From the NCBI GenBank assembly GCA_965230265.1, contig OZ245999.1, positions 2,542,001 to 2,606,000 on the forward strand: DNA of 64,000 nucleotides, given 5' to 3'. Made by a program: the position numbers and the translations under genes. Below are positions 34,727-43,726 of the stretch, piece by piece. Position 1 is the first letter of the stretch; each line of letters opens with the position of its first letter. Origin of the DNA: JAJFKX01 sp965230265. Lineage in GTDB: Bacteria > Pseudomonadota > Gammaproteobacteria > Xanthomonadales > Wenzhouxiangellaceae. The notes under the pieces are model-generated. The model ran no database searches. It saw nothing but the letters and a program-made list of their open reading frames with translations, and had not been told where the DNA came from.

Positions 34727-35340
34727 CACGTACGCGCGCCTTCTGGCGGAGCTGCCAGATAACCATACATATCAAAACGAATATCCAATACCGCAATATT
34801 TTGATTGCGGGTATTTCGTCCTGGAACATTGACATAACGCTGGTAGATATTCATACCGTCTATAAACACCAGTGGGTAGCTGCCTTCAAGTTCATGCAAA
34901 ACCTTGACCAAATCGCCCAGGTTACACCGCATCCTCACCTTAACCAAGACTTTTTCAAAACGTTCGGGCTCACGGGCACGCACATTCTGATTACTGATCA
35001 CCTGACAATCCGGCTCATGGTCCGCCTGTGTCGTAATAATTTGTTTTAAACGTTGGGTCAGCACTGCAGCGGCAGCATCAAAATTCTGTCCTACCAAAAA
35101 ATAATTATCGTTCTGACCCTGATCATTGATCGATGCCATACGCCGTTCGATTTCTTCGCGCTGATTCACCGACGACATAAACCTGCTGACATCGGTACGC
35201 AATGCAGAAATTTGGTCGGAGTAATCCAAGTGTTTCATCACAAACCAATGAAAACACAATAAATAAACCAATATCAGCATCAATACTGCCAGACCTATAG
35301 CCAGGGTTTTGCCCGATTCTCTATCCGGTAATAGCTGCAT
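34726..35340 (-). CDS. gspM: type II secretion GspM-like protein
   Basis: A 204-aa bitopic protein: a short cytoplasmic tail, one membrane segment (about 13-33), a coiled-coil stretch (to about 75), and a ferredoxin-like periplasmic domain. It belongs to the GspM/PilO group, which pairs with GspL on the inner membrane platform. The ATG at 35340 is used: it overlaps the gspL stop as TGATG and follows AGGAG; an in-frame GTG one codon upstream is possible. Confidence 0.85.
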   Translation of the reverse strand: MQLLPDRESGKTLAIGLAVLMLILVYLLCFHWFVMKHLDYSDQISALRTDVSRFMSSVNQREEIERRMASINDQGQNDNYFLVGQNFDAAAAVLTQRLKQIITTQADHEPDCQVISNQNVRAREPERFEKVLVKVRMRCNLGDLVKVLHELEGSYPLVFIDGMNIYQRYVNVPGRNTRNQNIAVLDIRFDMYGYLAAPPEGART

Positions 35341-36677
35341 CACTCTAGCTCCTGTTGTTCTGTTGAAGCCTCAGGTGAAGTCGTTTGGCTTGCTACAGGT
35401 TCCTCAACGTCAATGGCAGTACCTGGTGGATCTGTCTCTTGCAGGTCATCCTCAGGCGTTTCCTGCAGGTATTCTTCAGAGTCGGTTGGTTCATTCAGCT
35501 CAATACCGGGCTCACTGCTATCTGCCTCGGCCAGTACAAATGTTGCTTTAGGGTCAATCGTTGAGGCAGAAGTAAAACGCTCTTTGTTTAAACGCTGATC
35601 GGTGGATATGGCGCCTTTGAAAAAGGTGGCCGATAAGGCCTCTGCATCATTCAATGACTCCACCAATTTCTGAGCACCATCGGATAAACCCTGAAGCTGC
35701 AACTCGTGCTGTGATTCTTTTTCATTAATCTGAAAACGCTGCACCCAGGTATCTTCGGGTAAGCGTGAGGTTACACCGGCCAATACTTCCAAGGTCAATG
35801 GTGTATTCGCCCGTTTATTGGCCAAAAAATTCGCTGCCGCTAACGATTCATCCAAACTTTGACGAAGCTTGCTGACCTGCAATGCTTCACTGCGTACGGC
35901 ATCTCGCTGCTGCTGCAGTTGCTCAATGGTTTGTGCGCGCAGGTACAACGATTCTGCCATTACCACCACCAGCAATAAAATGGCCACCCCGGCCAGCATC
36001 CAGTTCAAGCGCACTCGCTTATTGGCTTTGGTGACACGCTGCTCACGGGGCAGCAGGTTAATCTGCATGGGCTCTGGCTTTTTAGCGGCATCAGACGAGG
36101 TATTCACATCAACCCCTTGCAAGCGTAAGCCCATGCCTTGCATTTGCTCCAGATAGGCATCCACTTGAGTGCGTTGCGCAAGAATCAGGTCGACATTCAA
36201 AAACGGTGGCTCGCGATCAACAATCTGTAAATCAAAATACACTTCCTGTGCAGAAAACGGTGTCTGTCGATCAATCTCAAATGCCACAGCCTGACGTAAA
36301 TTGGCTTCCGCTGCTGCCGGCATGCGAATGGTTTTCTTCAATATGGAGTCAGCAGGAATGCAATATATGGCCGCTGGGGTGCCCTCTTTAAACTCATCCA
36401 GGCTGGCAACAATACGAGCGCGTGTCTGATCCGGATCACTGTCGTGTTCCAGCGTATCCAGCAAGCGGCGACCTTCATCGCTGGCCTGCCACAGATAAAT
36501 AGAATGAGCATCTGCACAGATCAACAGTTGCTCATGCGGTACCGCAAACAAACGTTTGATCCGCGGTGGAATCAAGGGCGCCAACTCGCCTGTCCACCAC
36601 TCTAAAAAGCGGGGGATACCGGTCGCATGATAGCGAGCGGTAAACATCGCCGATACTTTGTCGAGTTGCGCAATCAC
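35340..36677 (-). CDS. gspL: type II secretion GspL-like protein (XpsL-like, PilN domain)
   Basis: A 445-aa inner-membrane platform protein. The cytoplasmic actin-like part (about 35-195: IPADSILKKTIRMP, FEIDRQTPFSAQEVYFDLQ) recruits the GspE ATPase; one membrane segment follows (about 225-247), then a periplasmic PilN-like domain (coiled coil and ferredoxin-like fold). The last 65 residues are highly acidic and Glu/Pro/Thr-rich, low complexity. Start GTG at 36677 with AGGA 11 nt upstream; an ATG ten codons later lacks a ribosome binding site. The gap to gspK is 101 nt, the largest in this operon. Confidence 0.86.
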   Translation of the reverse strand: MIAQLDKVSAMFTARYHATGIPRFLEWWTGELAPLIPPRIKRLFAVPHEQLLICADAHSIYLWQASDEGRRLLDTLEHDSDPDQTRARIVASLDEFKEGTPAAIYCIPADSILKKTIRMPAAAEANLRQAVAFEIDRQTPFSAQEVYFDLQIVDREPPFLNVDLILAQRTQVDAYLEQMQGMGLRLQGVDVNTSSDAAKKPEPMQINLLPREQRVTKANKRVRLNWMLAGVAILLLVVVMAESLYLRAQTIEQLQQQRDAVRSEALQVSKLRQSLDESLAAANFLANKRANTPLTLEVLAGVTSRLPEDTWVQRFQINEKESQHELQLQGLSDGAQKLVESLNDAEALSATFFKGAISTDQRLNKERFTSASTIDPKATFVLAEADSSEPGIELNEPTDSEEYLQETPEDDLQETDPPGTAIDVEEPVASQTTSPEASTEQQELE

Positions 36678-36778
36678 TGTGTATCTATCCTGATCGTTCC
36701 AATAAGCTGCTGTTGTTTAGTTGTTATATTGTAAAGTCATTGATTATTGACATACCAATTTGCCAGGCAGTTTCCGGG

Positions 36779-37702
36779 CTATTCGGATACACCCTCTTGC
36801 CAACGCACAATGCGATACGGCCTGCCCAGCAGGTCTGTTCCTAACCGGAACGTGCCTTCGACCTGCGACCATGCCCCATTGTTCAATGTTGCTGTCGATA
36901 CCACGCTAAAAGTCAAACCGCCACCTTGCGCAACAGCGACCGCACCATTGGGTAATGTGATCGGTTGCTGATTGGTGTTATCAAATTCCTGGCGCTGGCT
37001 GATCAGGTCCAGCGCAGTTTGCGCGTCCACATCTTCGAACGAGACCAAAGCCTCGGCAGGCGCATAAGCCGCGTTAATCTCGCCGCGACCGGAGAACACC
37101 GTAACCGCCGGTTCAATCTGGCTATACAGCTCATAGGTCATGCCCAGCACCTGTTGTAATTCCTCTACGGTTGAAAAGGCCGCATTGGGTGGCGCCCATG
37201 GCAGGCCAGCCGCTGCATATTCGCCCTCTTCACCGCCCGCCGGGCGCACAAAGTCATCCGGGTCACGCCAGTCTTCGATGGCATCAACGATCGCCTGTGC
37301 TTGGGTGGGTTCTACACCGTGTCCAACCAGTAAGCTTAGCTTGGTGCTTTCAGGTGCGCTGTTCAGATCAAGCTTGCCCGTCTCATCGGTAATCGAAACA
37401 CTGACCTCGGCATCACCCAATGGAAAAGTATAGGGGCGCCCATCGGGGATCCATTTGCTTTCCAGATCTGGGTTACGCATTTCAAACACCGCCCGCTGTA
37501 TGCCCCCGAGTGCACCCATGCGTGCGCGCGCGTCATCGAACAGCGTGCGTGATTCCAAATTTTCTGCACGAGCCAACAACGCCAGCGTGCCAGAGACTAT
37601 GCTCAGCAATACCAGCACCCACAGAACAATCAGCAGCGCCACTCCACGCTGATGTAAACCACTGCAGTATCTGAGTGCTAATTGATAGGGCAAACGGTTC
37701 AT
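36779..37702 (-). CDS. gspK: type II secretion minor pseudopilin GspK
   Basis: A 307-aa minor pseudopilin at the pseudopilus tip. The leader ends RG-VALLIVLWVLVLLSIV; as in other GspK proteins the usual Glu at +5 is absent. The large globular domain shows ITDETGKLDLNSAPE and the helix-hairpin-helix-like part with VVDAIEDWRDPDDF. It starts in ATGA overlap with gspJ. Length is usual for the family. Confidence 0.93.
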   Translation of the reverse strand: MNRLPYQLALRYCSGLHQRGVALLIVLWVLVLLSIVSGTLALLARAENLESRTLFDDARARMGALGGIQRAVFEMRNPDLESKWIPDGRPYTFPLGDAEVSVSITDETGKLDLNSAPESTKLSLLVGHGVEPTQAQAIVDAIEDWRDPDDFVRPAGGEEGEYAAAGLPWAPPNAAFSTVEELQQVLGMTYELYSQIEPAVTVFSGRGEINAAYAPAEALVSFEDVDAQTALDLISQRQEFDNTNQQPITLPNGAVAVAQGGGLTFSVVSTATLNNGAWSQVEGTFRLGTDLLGRPYRIVRWQEGVSE

Positions 37703-38433
37703 TCAATATCACCACTATTGCGACGCTCAAATACACGCCCCAACTCTCCGGTCGGTTCGGCATTACGACGGCTGCGGCGTAAACGTCCGGCAGTGCCATC
37801 AATGCGCATGCTGATGCTTAATTCAGGCCACTCAACCAGGGAGTCTTCATCAAACTCGATATCCATGGTTATCGCCACTGGGATCTCTTCTGGCTCTTCC
37901 CATTCATTTTCCCAGTCCGACAGGCGCCCTTCACGATCCAGGCTTTTGTACTGAAATTCACCATCTTCCAGGCCACGCAATAAAACAAATGGCTCACGGT
38001 CGCGCAAAATACCATCTTCATAGGCCAGCAAGGGAACATGCCGGAATAGCAGCTCATAACCCCCTCCCGAACCACGCTCCAAACTTAACTCTTGAACCTG
38101 TGGGCCACCTGCACCCAGATAACCAGGCATGGGTGCCACAAACTGCATTCGGTCACGCTCACCTTCGAACACATAAAATTGATCATCATCATCGACCAGA
38201 TAGTTCAACGGCAGGGAACGCGCCAACTGTCGATGAATAAACTGTTGCGTGGCGCGTAAATGGGTTTGCTGCTGAATCAGGTTATCTGCACGATCGGTTG
38301 AGCGGGTAACAGAACGCAGACCGCCATATGCCAACGCCATGATAATACCCAGCAAAGTGATCGCCAGCAGTACTTCAATCAGTGTAAAGCCAGACTGTTT
38401 TAGCGGCGGTTTATGTGTATGCCAAATCATCAT
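37699..38433 (-). CDS. gspJ: type II secretion minor pseudopilin GspJ
   Basis: A 244-aa minor pseudopilin. The prepilin leader is MMIWHTHKPPLKQSG, cleaved before FTLIEVLLAITLLGI, and the following conserved part TRSTDRADNLIQQQTHLRATQQFIHRQL is interrupted here only for brevity; it matches GspJ. The C-terminal globular domain ends with an Arg-rich tail. The ATG at 38433 gives a normal leader; in-frame starts at 38445 and 38481 lie inside gspI and would make the leader long. Choice is uncertain by a few residues. Confidence 0.9.
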   Translation of the reverse strand: MMIWHTHKPPLKQSGFTLIEVLLAITLLGIIMALAYGGLRSVTRSTDRADNLIQQQTHLRATQQFIHRQLARSLPLNYLVDDDDQFYVFEGERDRMQFVAPMPGYLGAGGPQVQELSLERGSGGGYELLFRHVPLLAYEDGILRDREPFVLLRGLEDGEFQYKSLDREGRLSDWENEWEEPEEIPVAITMDIEFDEDSLVEWPELSISMRIDGTAGRLRRSRRNAEPTGELGRVFERRNSGDIE

Positions 38434-38437
38434 TGAG

Positions 38438-38899
38438 CTAACCATCAAAAGCCCGACTTTGAAAATTACTGTCCTGAGCATAAAGCGTGGTAAACGTGGT
38501 TTGCTGCTGCTGTCCGCCCTGCTCCCAAAATACCGTTAAGTTGACCTCAAACATATCAACCGGAATCAAATCAGGGTTCAGTGTTCGACCATCTTCCGGA
38601 AGATACGGCAGTATCTCCATTTCCCAGCTGTATTTCTCGTCGAACTCACCAGAATCTGAGCCTTCTTCAACCGGTGCTTCTATACCCAGCAAATCCATTT
38701 TGGATTGGGCATACAACGCGGACTGAGTTAAATTTCCAGACAAACGGGTATTGCGCAAGCTGGAGCTGACCACTTGCATCACCACTGCAAAAGACAATGC
38801 AAACACCAGAAAAGCCGCCAGGATTTCCAATAAGGTAAAACCTTTTTGACGCTGTTGCCCTACAGGAGAGTGAGAACGTGCGGGCTGATGGATATTCAT
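38438..38899 (-). CDS. gspI: type II secretion minor pseudopilin GspI
   Basis: A 153-aa minor pseudopilin: leader ending QKG, then FTLLEILAAFLVFALSFAVV, the hydrophobic N-terminal helix of type IV-like pilins with Glu+5. The globular domain carries YSWEMEILPYL, typical of GspI. It overlaps gspH by 4 nt and gspJ follows directly. GspI, J and K form the tip complex that starts pseudopilus growth. Confidence 0.92.
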   Translation of the reverse strand: MNIHQPARSHSPVGQQRQKGFTLLEILAAFLVFALSFAVVMQVVSSSLRNTRLSGNLTQSALYAQSKMDLLGIEAPVEEGSDSGEFDEKYSWEMEILPYLPEDGRTLNPDLIPVDMFEVNLTVFWEQGGQQQQTTFTTLYAQDSNFQSRAFDG

Positions 38900-39396
38900 T
38901 CCAGCAACTCCCCGCGGGTAATTTCACCCGTCAGCCACTCCACGCCCACCTGCCATTCACGCTCGTCAGCCGTTAAAGTGACACGCCCACCGGTGGAAGA
39001 ACCATCCGGGAAAAACCGGATACCACCGGCGTTTTCACCGGTAAGCTCTGAACGGGCTGTCAATATAGTGATGTCCATGCCTCTAGGAAAAGGTTGAGCT
39101 GAACGGTTACCCGCCTGCCAGGTGCGGTTTTCAATATCCACCACAAAGGTTTGTTGCTCTCGGCTACGCATCGCCAAGCTACGGGTATAACGCATGCTGG
39201 CAGCGATTTCCTTACTGGCGTTGCGCATTTGCGCGCCGCTGACACCACGACCGATTGAAAATGAGACCAACCCCAGCATCAGACCAATCACGGTAATAAC
39301 CACCAGAATTTCCATCAGGCTGAAACCATGTTGGGCAAACATAGGTTTGCCCAACTTATATTGACCTGACATGGAGTTATGCATGCCTTGCATCAT
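38896..39396 (-). CDS. gspH: type II secretion minor pseudopilin GspH
   Basis: A 166-aa minor pseudopilin: leader ending AQHG, then FSLMEILVVITVIGLML with Glu+5 and a GspH-type globular domain (RNASKEIAASMRYTRSLAMRS, then beta-rich segments). The leader is rather long (24 residues) if the first ATG is used. Gap to gspG is 37 nt; the 3' end overlaps gspI by 4 nt. Confidence 0.9.
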   Translation of the reverse strand: MMQGMHNSMSGQYKLGKPMFAQHGFSLMEILVVITVIGLMLGLVSFSIGRGVSGAQMRNASKEIAASMRYTRSLAMRSREQQTFVVDIENRTWQAGNRSAQPFPRGMDITILTARSELTGENAGGIRFFPDGSSTGGRVTLTADEREWQVGVEWLTGEITRGELLE

Positions 39397-39433
39397 TTTT
39401 CAGCCGTTCCCAATCTTGGTATTGGTAGATTGA

Positions 39434-39898
39434 TTATTCCCAGCTATTGATGTCAGCGTTTTTTCCTTCACCACCTGGTGAGCGATCCGCGCCATAGGAA
39501 ATAATGTCGTATTCACCATGCTGCCCCGGAAAACGGTACTCATAAGGATTACCCCATGGGTCAGTTATCAGGCTTTGTTTGGCATAAGGGCCACGCCAGT
39601 TACTGGAATTACCTGGCTCGCTAACCAGGTCGTCCAGATTTTCTGGTGGCGAACCGACATCAAGATAATAGCCATCAACGGCACTGGACAGTGACACAAT
39701 CGCTGCCTTGGCTGCCTTGGCTTTGGCCACCTCTGTTCGACCAATAATATTGGGCACCACCAGACCGGCGATTAAACCCAGTATTACCAGCACCACCAAT
39801 AATTCGATCAAGCTAAACCCCGCTATCATTGTCCGGCCTGGAGCAACGCCCAGACGCGCGCTTGAGCGGTACTTAATATTTCCTTGTGTACTCTTCAT
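39434..39898 (-). CDS. gspG: type II secretion major pseudopilin GspG
   Basis: A 154-aa major pseudopilin. The processing site is AG-FSLIELLVVLVILGLI with Glu+5; then VVPNIIGR, AKAAIVSLSSAVDGYYLDVGSPP, and the C-terminal calcium-site region DPWGNPYEYRFPG and YGADRSPGGEG are all as in GspG. The leader is unusually long (about 29 residues from ATG 39898); a GTG/ATG nearer the cleavage site (MIAG) is an alternative start. It polymerises into the secretion piston. Confidence 0.95.
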   Translation of the reverse strand: MKSTQGNIKYRSSARLGVAPGRTMIAGFSLIELLVVLVILGLIAGLVVPNIIGRTEVAKAKAAKAAIVSLSSAVDGYYLDVGSPPENLDDLVSEPGNSSNWRGPYAKQSLITDPWGNPYEYRFPGQHGEYDIISYGADRSPGGEGKNADINSWE

Positions 39899-39908
39899 AA
39901 TTTCTAAC

Positions 39909-41120
39909 CTATACCAGTTCATTAATACCCAGAATTGCCAACAACACCGACATGACAATTAATCCAATCATAACCGCAAGTGCCAAAGTCATTACCGGTA
40001 CAAACAGGGACATCAGTCGGTCGATGGTAGTTCTCACTTCGCGATCAAACGTGTCTGCCACTTTCAGCAACATTTGATCCAATTGTCCGGTCTCTTCACC
40101 CACACTGATCATCTGCAATGCCAGGCGAGGGAAGTATTCACCCTGAGCCAGCGTCCTGGCCAGCCCATGACCGGTTTTCACTTGTTTGGAAGCCTCTGCC
40201 ACAACCTGCTGCATCACCGTATTGGCCACCACATTGCGGGCAATTGACAGCGCACCCAGCAAAGGCACACCATTAACCAGCAGAGTGCCAGTGGTACGCG
40301 CCAGTCGCGCAGTTTCTATTTTAGCAACCAAATCGCCAATCCAGCGCATTTTGATGATGCGCAGATCCCACTTTAAACGGGTATCGGGATTGGCAAACTG
40401 GCCACGAAAATACACCACGATACCAAATACTGACAAAGCCATTAGCCACCAGTAATTCTGTAATGCCGACCCCACCGCCAGTACAATTTTTGTCAGGGTC
40501 GGCAGTTCTGCGCCCAAGTCTTCAAAAATCGGTGTGAATTGCGGAATAACATAGGTGAGCAGCAAAATCAGAGAGCCAATCGCCAGCACCGTCAACATGA
40601 TCGGATAGACCATGGCCGAGCCAATGCTGTCTTTCAAATCTTTGGAGCGCTCCATATAGTCTGCCAGGCGCGCCAGCGTTTCTTCCAACGTACCGCCCAA
40701 CTCACCGGCCCGCACCATATTGATGTACAAGCGACTGAAAATACCGTGCTGAGCTTCCAGCGCATCCGATAGGGTTCCACCCTCGCGAACATGATCTCGA
40801 ATTTTCTCGCTCATTCGACGTGTACGATCGTTGTCCGATAAGTCGATCAGCACCTGTAAGGAACGATCCAGCGGTAAACCGGCCTGCAACAAAATCGCCA
40901 TCTGCTGAGTAAACTGACCTACCTCGCGCTGTGAAGGTTTATTGGATGCATTAACCAGACGGCCAAGATTAAACCCGCCGCCTTCAGCCAGTGCTGCGTG
41001 CAATGGAATATTGCCGGCTTCCTGCAGAGCACGTGCCACGTCATCAGCCGTCGCTGCTTCCATTTCGCCACGAACGGTTTCGCCGCTGGGGGCTACCGCC
41101 TTGTATTGATACAGCGCCAC
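39909..41120 (-). CDS. gspF: type II secretion inner-membrane protein GspF
   Basis: A 403-aa polytopic platform protein with two homologous helical T2SSF domains (about 70-195 and 273-395) and three membrane segments. FTQQMAILLQAGLPLDRSLQ and ARTTGTLLVNGVPLLGALS are the two domain starts. It begins with GTG, which overlaps the gspE stop (TAGTG). It contacts GspE and the GspL/M platform. Confidence 0.95.
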   Translation of the reverse strand: MALYQYKAVAPSGETVRGEMEAATADDVARALQEAGNIPLHAALAEGGGFNLGRLVNASNKPSQREVGQFTQQMAILLQAGLPLDRSLQVLIDLSDNDRTRRMSEKIRDHVREGGTLSDALEAQHGIFSRLYINMVRAGELGGTLEETLARLADYMERSKDLKDSIGSAMVYPIMLTVLAIGSLILLLTYVIPQFTPIFEDLGAELPTLTKIVLAVGSALQNYWWLMALSVFGIVVYFRGQFANPDTRLKWDLRIIKMRWIGDLVAKIETARLARTTGTLLVNGVPLLGALSIARNVVANTVMQQVVAEASKQVKTGHGLARTLAQGEYFPRLALQMISVGEETGQLDQMLLKVADTFDREVRTTIDRLMSLFVPVMTLALAVMIGLIVMSVLLAILGINELV

Positions 41121-42922
41121 TAGCTTTCCTGGCTGACTCTCAGGACTTCTTCGATGGTGGTATCACCGTTCAGGCACTTCAGCAACCCATCATCGTACAT
41201 GGTGCGCATGCCTTCGCTCATAGCCTGTTTATTGATGTCGGCCTCATCGGCATGCTTCATCACCAGACGTCGTACTGGCTCGGTCACTTCCAGCAACTCA
41301 AGGATACTGATTCGTCCCTTAAAACCGGTTGGGCAATCTTCACTGCTGCCAGGGTGGTACAACGTCACCTGATCATCGCTGGTCACGTTGTCTATACCCA
41401 TTTCCTTGATCAGCTCCGGCATCGCCTGATAAGGCTCACGGGTATCTTTGTCCAGGCGGCGAACCAGTCGCTGCGCCAGAATGGCATTAACGGTAGAGGT
41501 CAGCAGGTAGTCTTCTACCCCCATATCCAGCATACGGGTAATACCGCCCGCTGCAGAGTTGGTATGGATGGTAGACAAAACCAGGTGACCGGTTAATGCC
41601 GATTGAATAGCGATTTTGGCCGTTTCCAGATCACGCATTTCTCCAATCATGATCACATCAGGATCCTGTCGGACAATGGCACGCAAAGCACTGGCAAAAT
41701 TCAGACCGATGGATGATTTGGCCTGAATTTGGTTAATGCCTTCAATTTGATATTCGACTGGATCCTCAACAGTGATAATTTTGCGCTCACTGGTGTTTAA
41801 TAGTGATAATGCGGTATACAAAGTGGTGGTTTTACCGGAACCAGTCGGGCCGGTGACCAGGATAATACCGTGCGGTGTCGCCAGCGATTTTTCAAAACGG
41901 TTCTGTGTGATCTTGTCAAAACCCAGGCTGGCAAAATCCAGTATCACGCTTTCGCGATCCAAAATACGCATCACCACACTCTCACCATGTGCGGTAGGGA
42001 CTGTGGAAACACGTAAATCCAGCTCTTTGCCCTGTACCCGGTGCATGATGCGTCCATCCTGGGGCAAGCGGCGTTCGGCAATGTTCAACTTGGCCATAAT
42101 TTTGATACGACTGATCACTGCAGCGGTCGAACTGGCAGGTGGTGATTCTACTTCCTGCAACACCCCGTCAATTCGGTAACGCACTTTCAGGCGATTTTCA
42201 AAAGGCTCAATATGAATATCTGAAGCTCGCGACTCTACCGCACGCTGCATAATCAAATTAACCAAACGGATAACCGGTGCTTCTGATGCCAGATCACGCA
42301 GATGCTCGACATCATCATCGTCCACGCCCTCACTGCCTAGTGAGTCGCGCAATTGATCCATCTGTGATTTACCACCACCAAAATAACGCTCAATGATGTC
42401 TTCGATTTCTGAGGCGACGCCAACACTCGGCACCACTGCTAAACCGGTCGCCATGCTCAGCGATTTCAATGCAAATTCATCTTGAGGGTTGGCCATCGCC
42501 AGATGCAGCTCACTGTCAGTAACCTTTACCGGCACAACTTGACTATGCTTCATATAACGCGTGGAAATATTTTCTACTGCTGGTGCATCTTCCGGGAAGT
42601 CTTTAATCGATAACAGCGGCAATTTCAGCATGCGCGATTGCGCCTCAGCCACATCGCGCTCAGACACCAGCCCCAGACGCACCAGTAAGGTAATCAGCTG
42701 ACCGCCATGCTGACTCTGGTACTGCTGTGCCTTAAGCAGATCGGTTTCCCGCAAACGCTGATGCTCGAGTAAATCGTTACACAAGGCTTGCTCACCGGAA
42801 GTGGCCAGCTCGGTACCGGTAACCGCTTCATCAACAGCGTTATCCGAGACTGCAGCTACTTCAGCAGCAACCTGCGAGTCTTCAGTGGATCCTGTATCGT
42901 TGTTTGTGGTGGTTTCTATCAT
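41120..42922 (-). CDS. gspE: type II secretion ATPase GspE
   Basis: A 600-aa hexameric ATPase that drives pseudopilus assembly. An acidic, low-complexity N-terminal extension (about 1-45) precedes the N1E domain that binds GspL; the ATPase core has Walker A GPTGSGKTTTLYTA, the Asp box ITVEDPVEYQIEGINQ, Walker B IMIGEMRDLETA and the His box HLVLSTIHTN. The C-terminal CxxC...CxxC zinc finger common to this family is missing: the region reads RRLDKDTREPY and SSEDCPTGFKGR, with one cysteine left. It is the first gene of the secretion operon (E-F-G-H-I-J-K-L-M-N-D order). Confidence 0.95.
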   Translation of the reverse strand: MIETTTNNDTGSTEDSQVAAEVAAVSDNAVDEAVTGTELATSGEQALCNDLLEHQRLRETDLLKAQQYQSQHGGQLITLLVRLGLVSERDVAEAQSRMLKLPLLSIKDFPEDAPAVENISTRYMKHSQVVPVKVTDSELHLAMANPQDEFALKSLSMATGLAVVPSVGVASEIEDIIERYFGGGKSQMDQLRDSLGSEGVDDDDVEHLRDLASEAPVIRLVNLIMQRAVESRASDIHIEPFENRLKVRYRIDGVLQEVESPPASSTAAVISRIKIMAKLNIAERRLPQDGRIMHRVQGKELDLRVSTVPTAHGESVVMRILDRESVILDFASLGFDKITQNRFEKSLATPHGIILVTGPTGSGKTTTLYTALSLLNTSERKIITVEDPVEYQIEGINQIQAKSSIGLNFASALRAIVRQDPDVIMIGEMRDLETAKIAIQSALTGHLVLSTIHTNSAAGGITRMLDMGVEDYLLTSTVNAILAQRLVRRLDKDTREPYQAMPELIKEMGIDNVTSDDQVTLYHPGSSEDCPTGFKGRISILELLEVTEPVRRLVMKHADEADINKQAMSEGMRTMYDDGLLKCLNGDTTIEEVLRVSQES

Positions 42923-43014
42923 GTGATTATTATAGATTCTGTCCCTACCTGATCAGTAGCTAGGAAAATATGCGTCATGGTTAGTTCACCCGAAAACCCA
43001 TTGATGTCATGCAT

Positions 43015-43668
43015 TCAACGTCTGCGGGCCAAATCCGGCATGGCGATCGTCTGCAAAAAGTCGCGATTCAGCAAAATCCAAATCACCAATGGCACCACCG
43101 CCGGTAAAATCAAATAACCCAGCTGATAACACAGTGCTATCAGCGTTGGTGGCAAACCGGTTTCTGCCACTGCCTGCGCACCCAGCGCACCAAAGTTTAA
43201 TGTCAGATCTTTGAGCGCCTCCCAGAACACGCCCCATACCTGCACCAATACCAGTATTGTATACCCGATCAAAATCTGTATTGCCCGGCGGGCGGCTGTC
43301 AAAGGCGGTGTTGCCATCACCAGTCCAAAAAACAATGGCACGCCATAGGCATAAATCATAGGGTTAACATCAAAGGTCAGTAAGGCTACCCGTCCCTGTA
43401 CCAAACGCTCATGTGGAATCAGCGTCTCAATTTCAAAGTTAAAACGCACCTGATTGATACCCTCAATAGCATTGGGCATAACGGTGGACAACAACCAGCC
43501 TGACAACCAGGCAGTGGGTCGCACCAGCCAGTCACCAAAATAGAACCACAGGAAAAACCCCATAGGTAACCACAATGCTGCCAGAATAAACAGCTCTTTT
43601 ACCTGGCTCTTTTCATTGCCGGTATTGTTGTCTTCAACTTGCTGGTCTTGTTGTTTGCTGTCTGTCAT
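43015..43668 (-). CDS. exosortase-H-associated-like membrane protein
   Basis: A 217-aa inner-membrane protein with a hydrophilic N-terminal tail (about 25 residues) and about four membrane segments. The segments LWLPMGFFLWFYFGDWLV, DVNPMIYAYGVPLFFGL and the final YQLGYLILPAVVPLVIWILLN fit, from memory, the membrane proteins that accompany exosortase H. No exosortase (XrtH) gene and no substrate with a matching sorting signal were found in the window. It lies 92 nt before gspE on the same strand, and just after purL, so it could be cotranscribed with either. No strong ribosome binding site is seen. The family call rests on recall and needs a profile search. Confidence 0.55.
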   Translation of the reverse strand: MTDSKQQDQQVEDNNTGNEKSQVKELFILAALWLPMGFFLWFYFGDWLVRPTAWLSGWLLSTVMPNAIEGINQVRFNFEIETLIPHERLVQGRVALLTFDVNPMIYAYGVPLFFGLVMATPPLTAARRAIQILIGYTILVLVQVWGVFWEALKDLTLNFGALGAQAVAETGLPPTLIALCYQLGYLILPAVVPLVIWILLNRDFLQTIAMPDLARRR

Positions 43669-43726
43669 GGTTGATATGGACCGGGTTTTCGGTCATCAGT
43701 TTACTGAAAATATTGACTGGGCAGTG

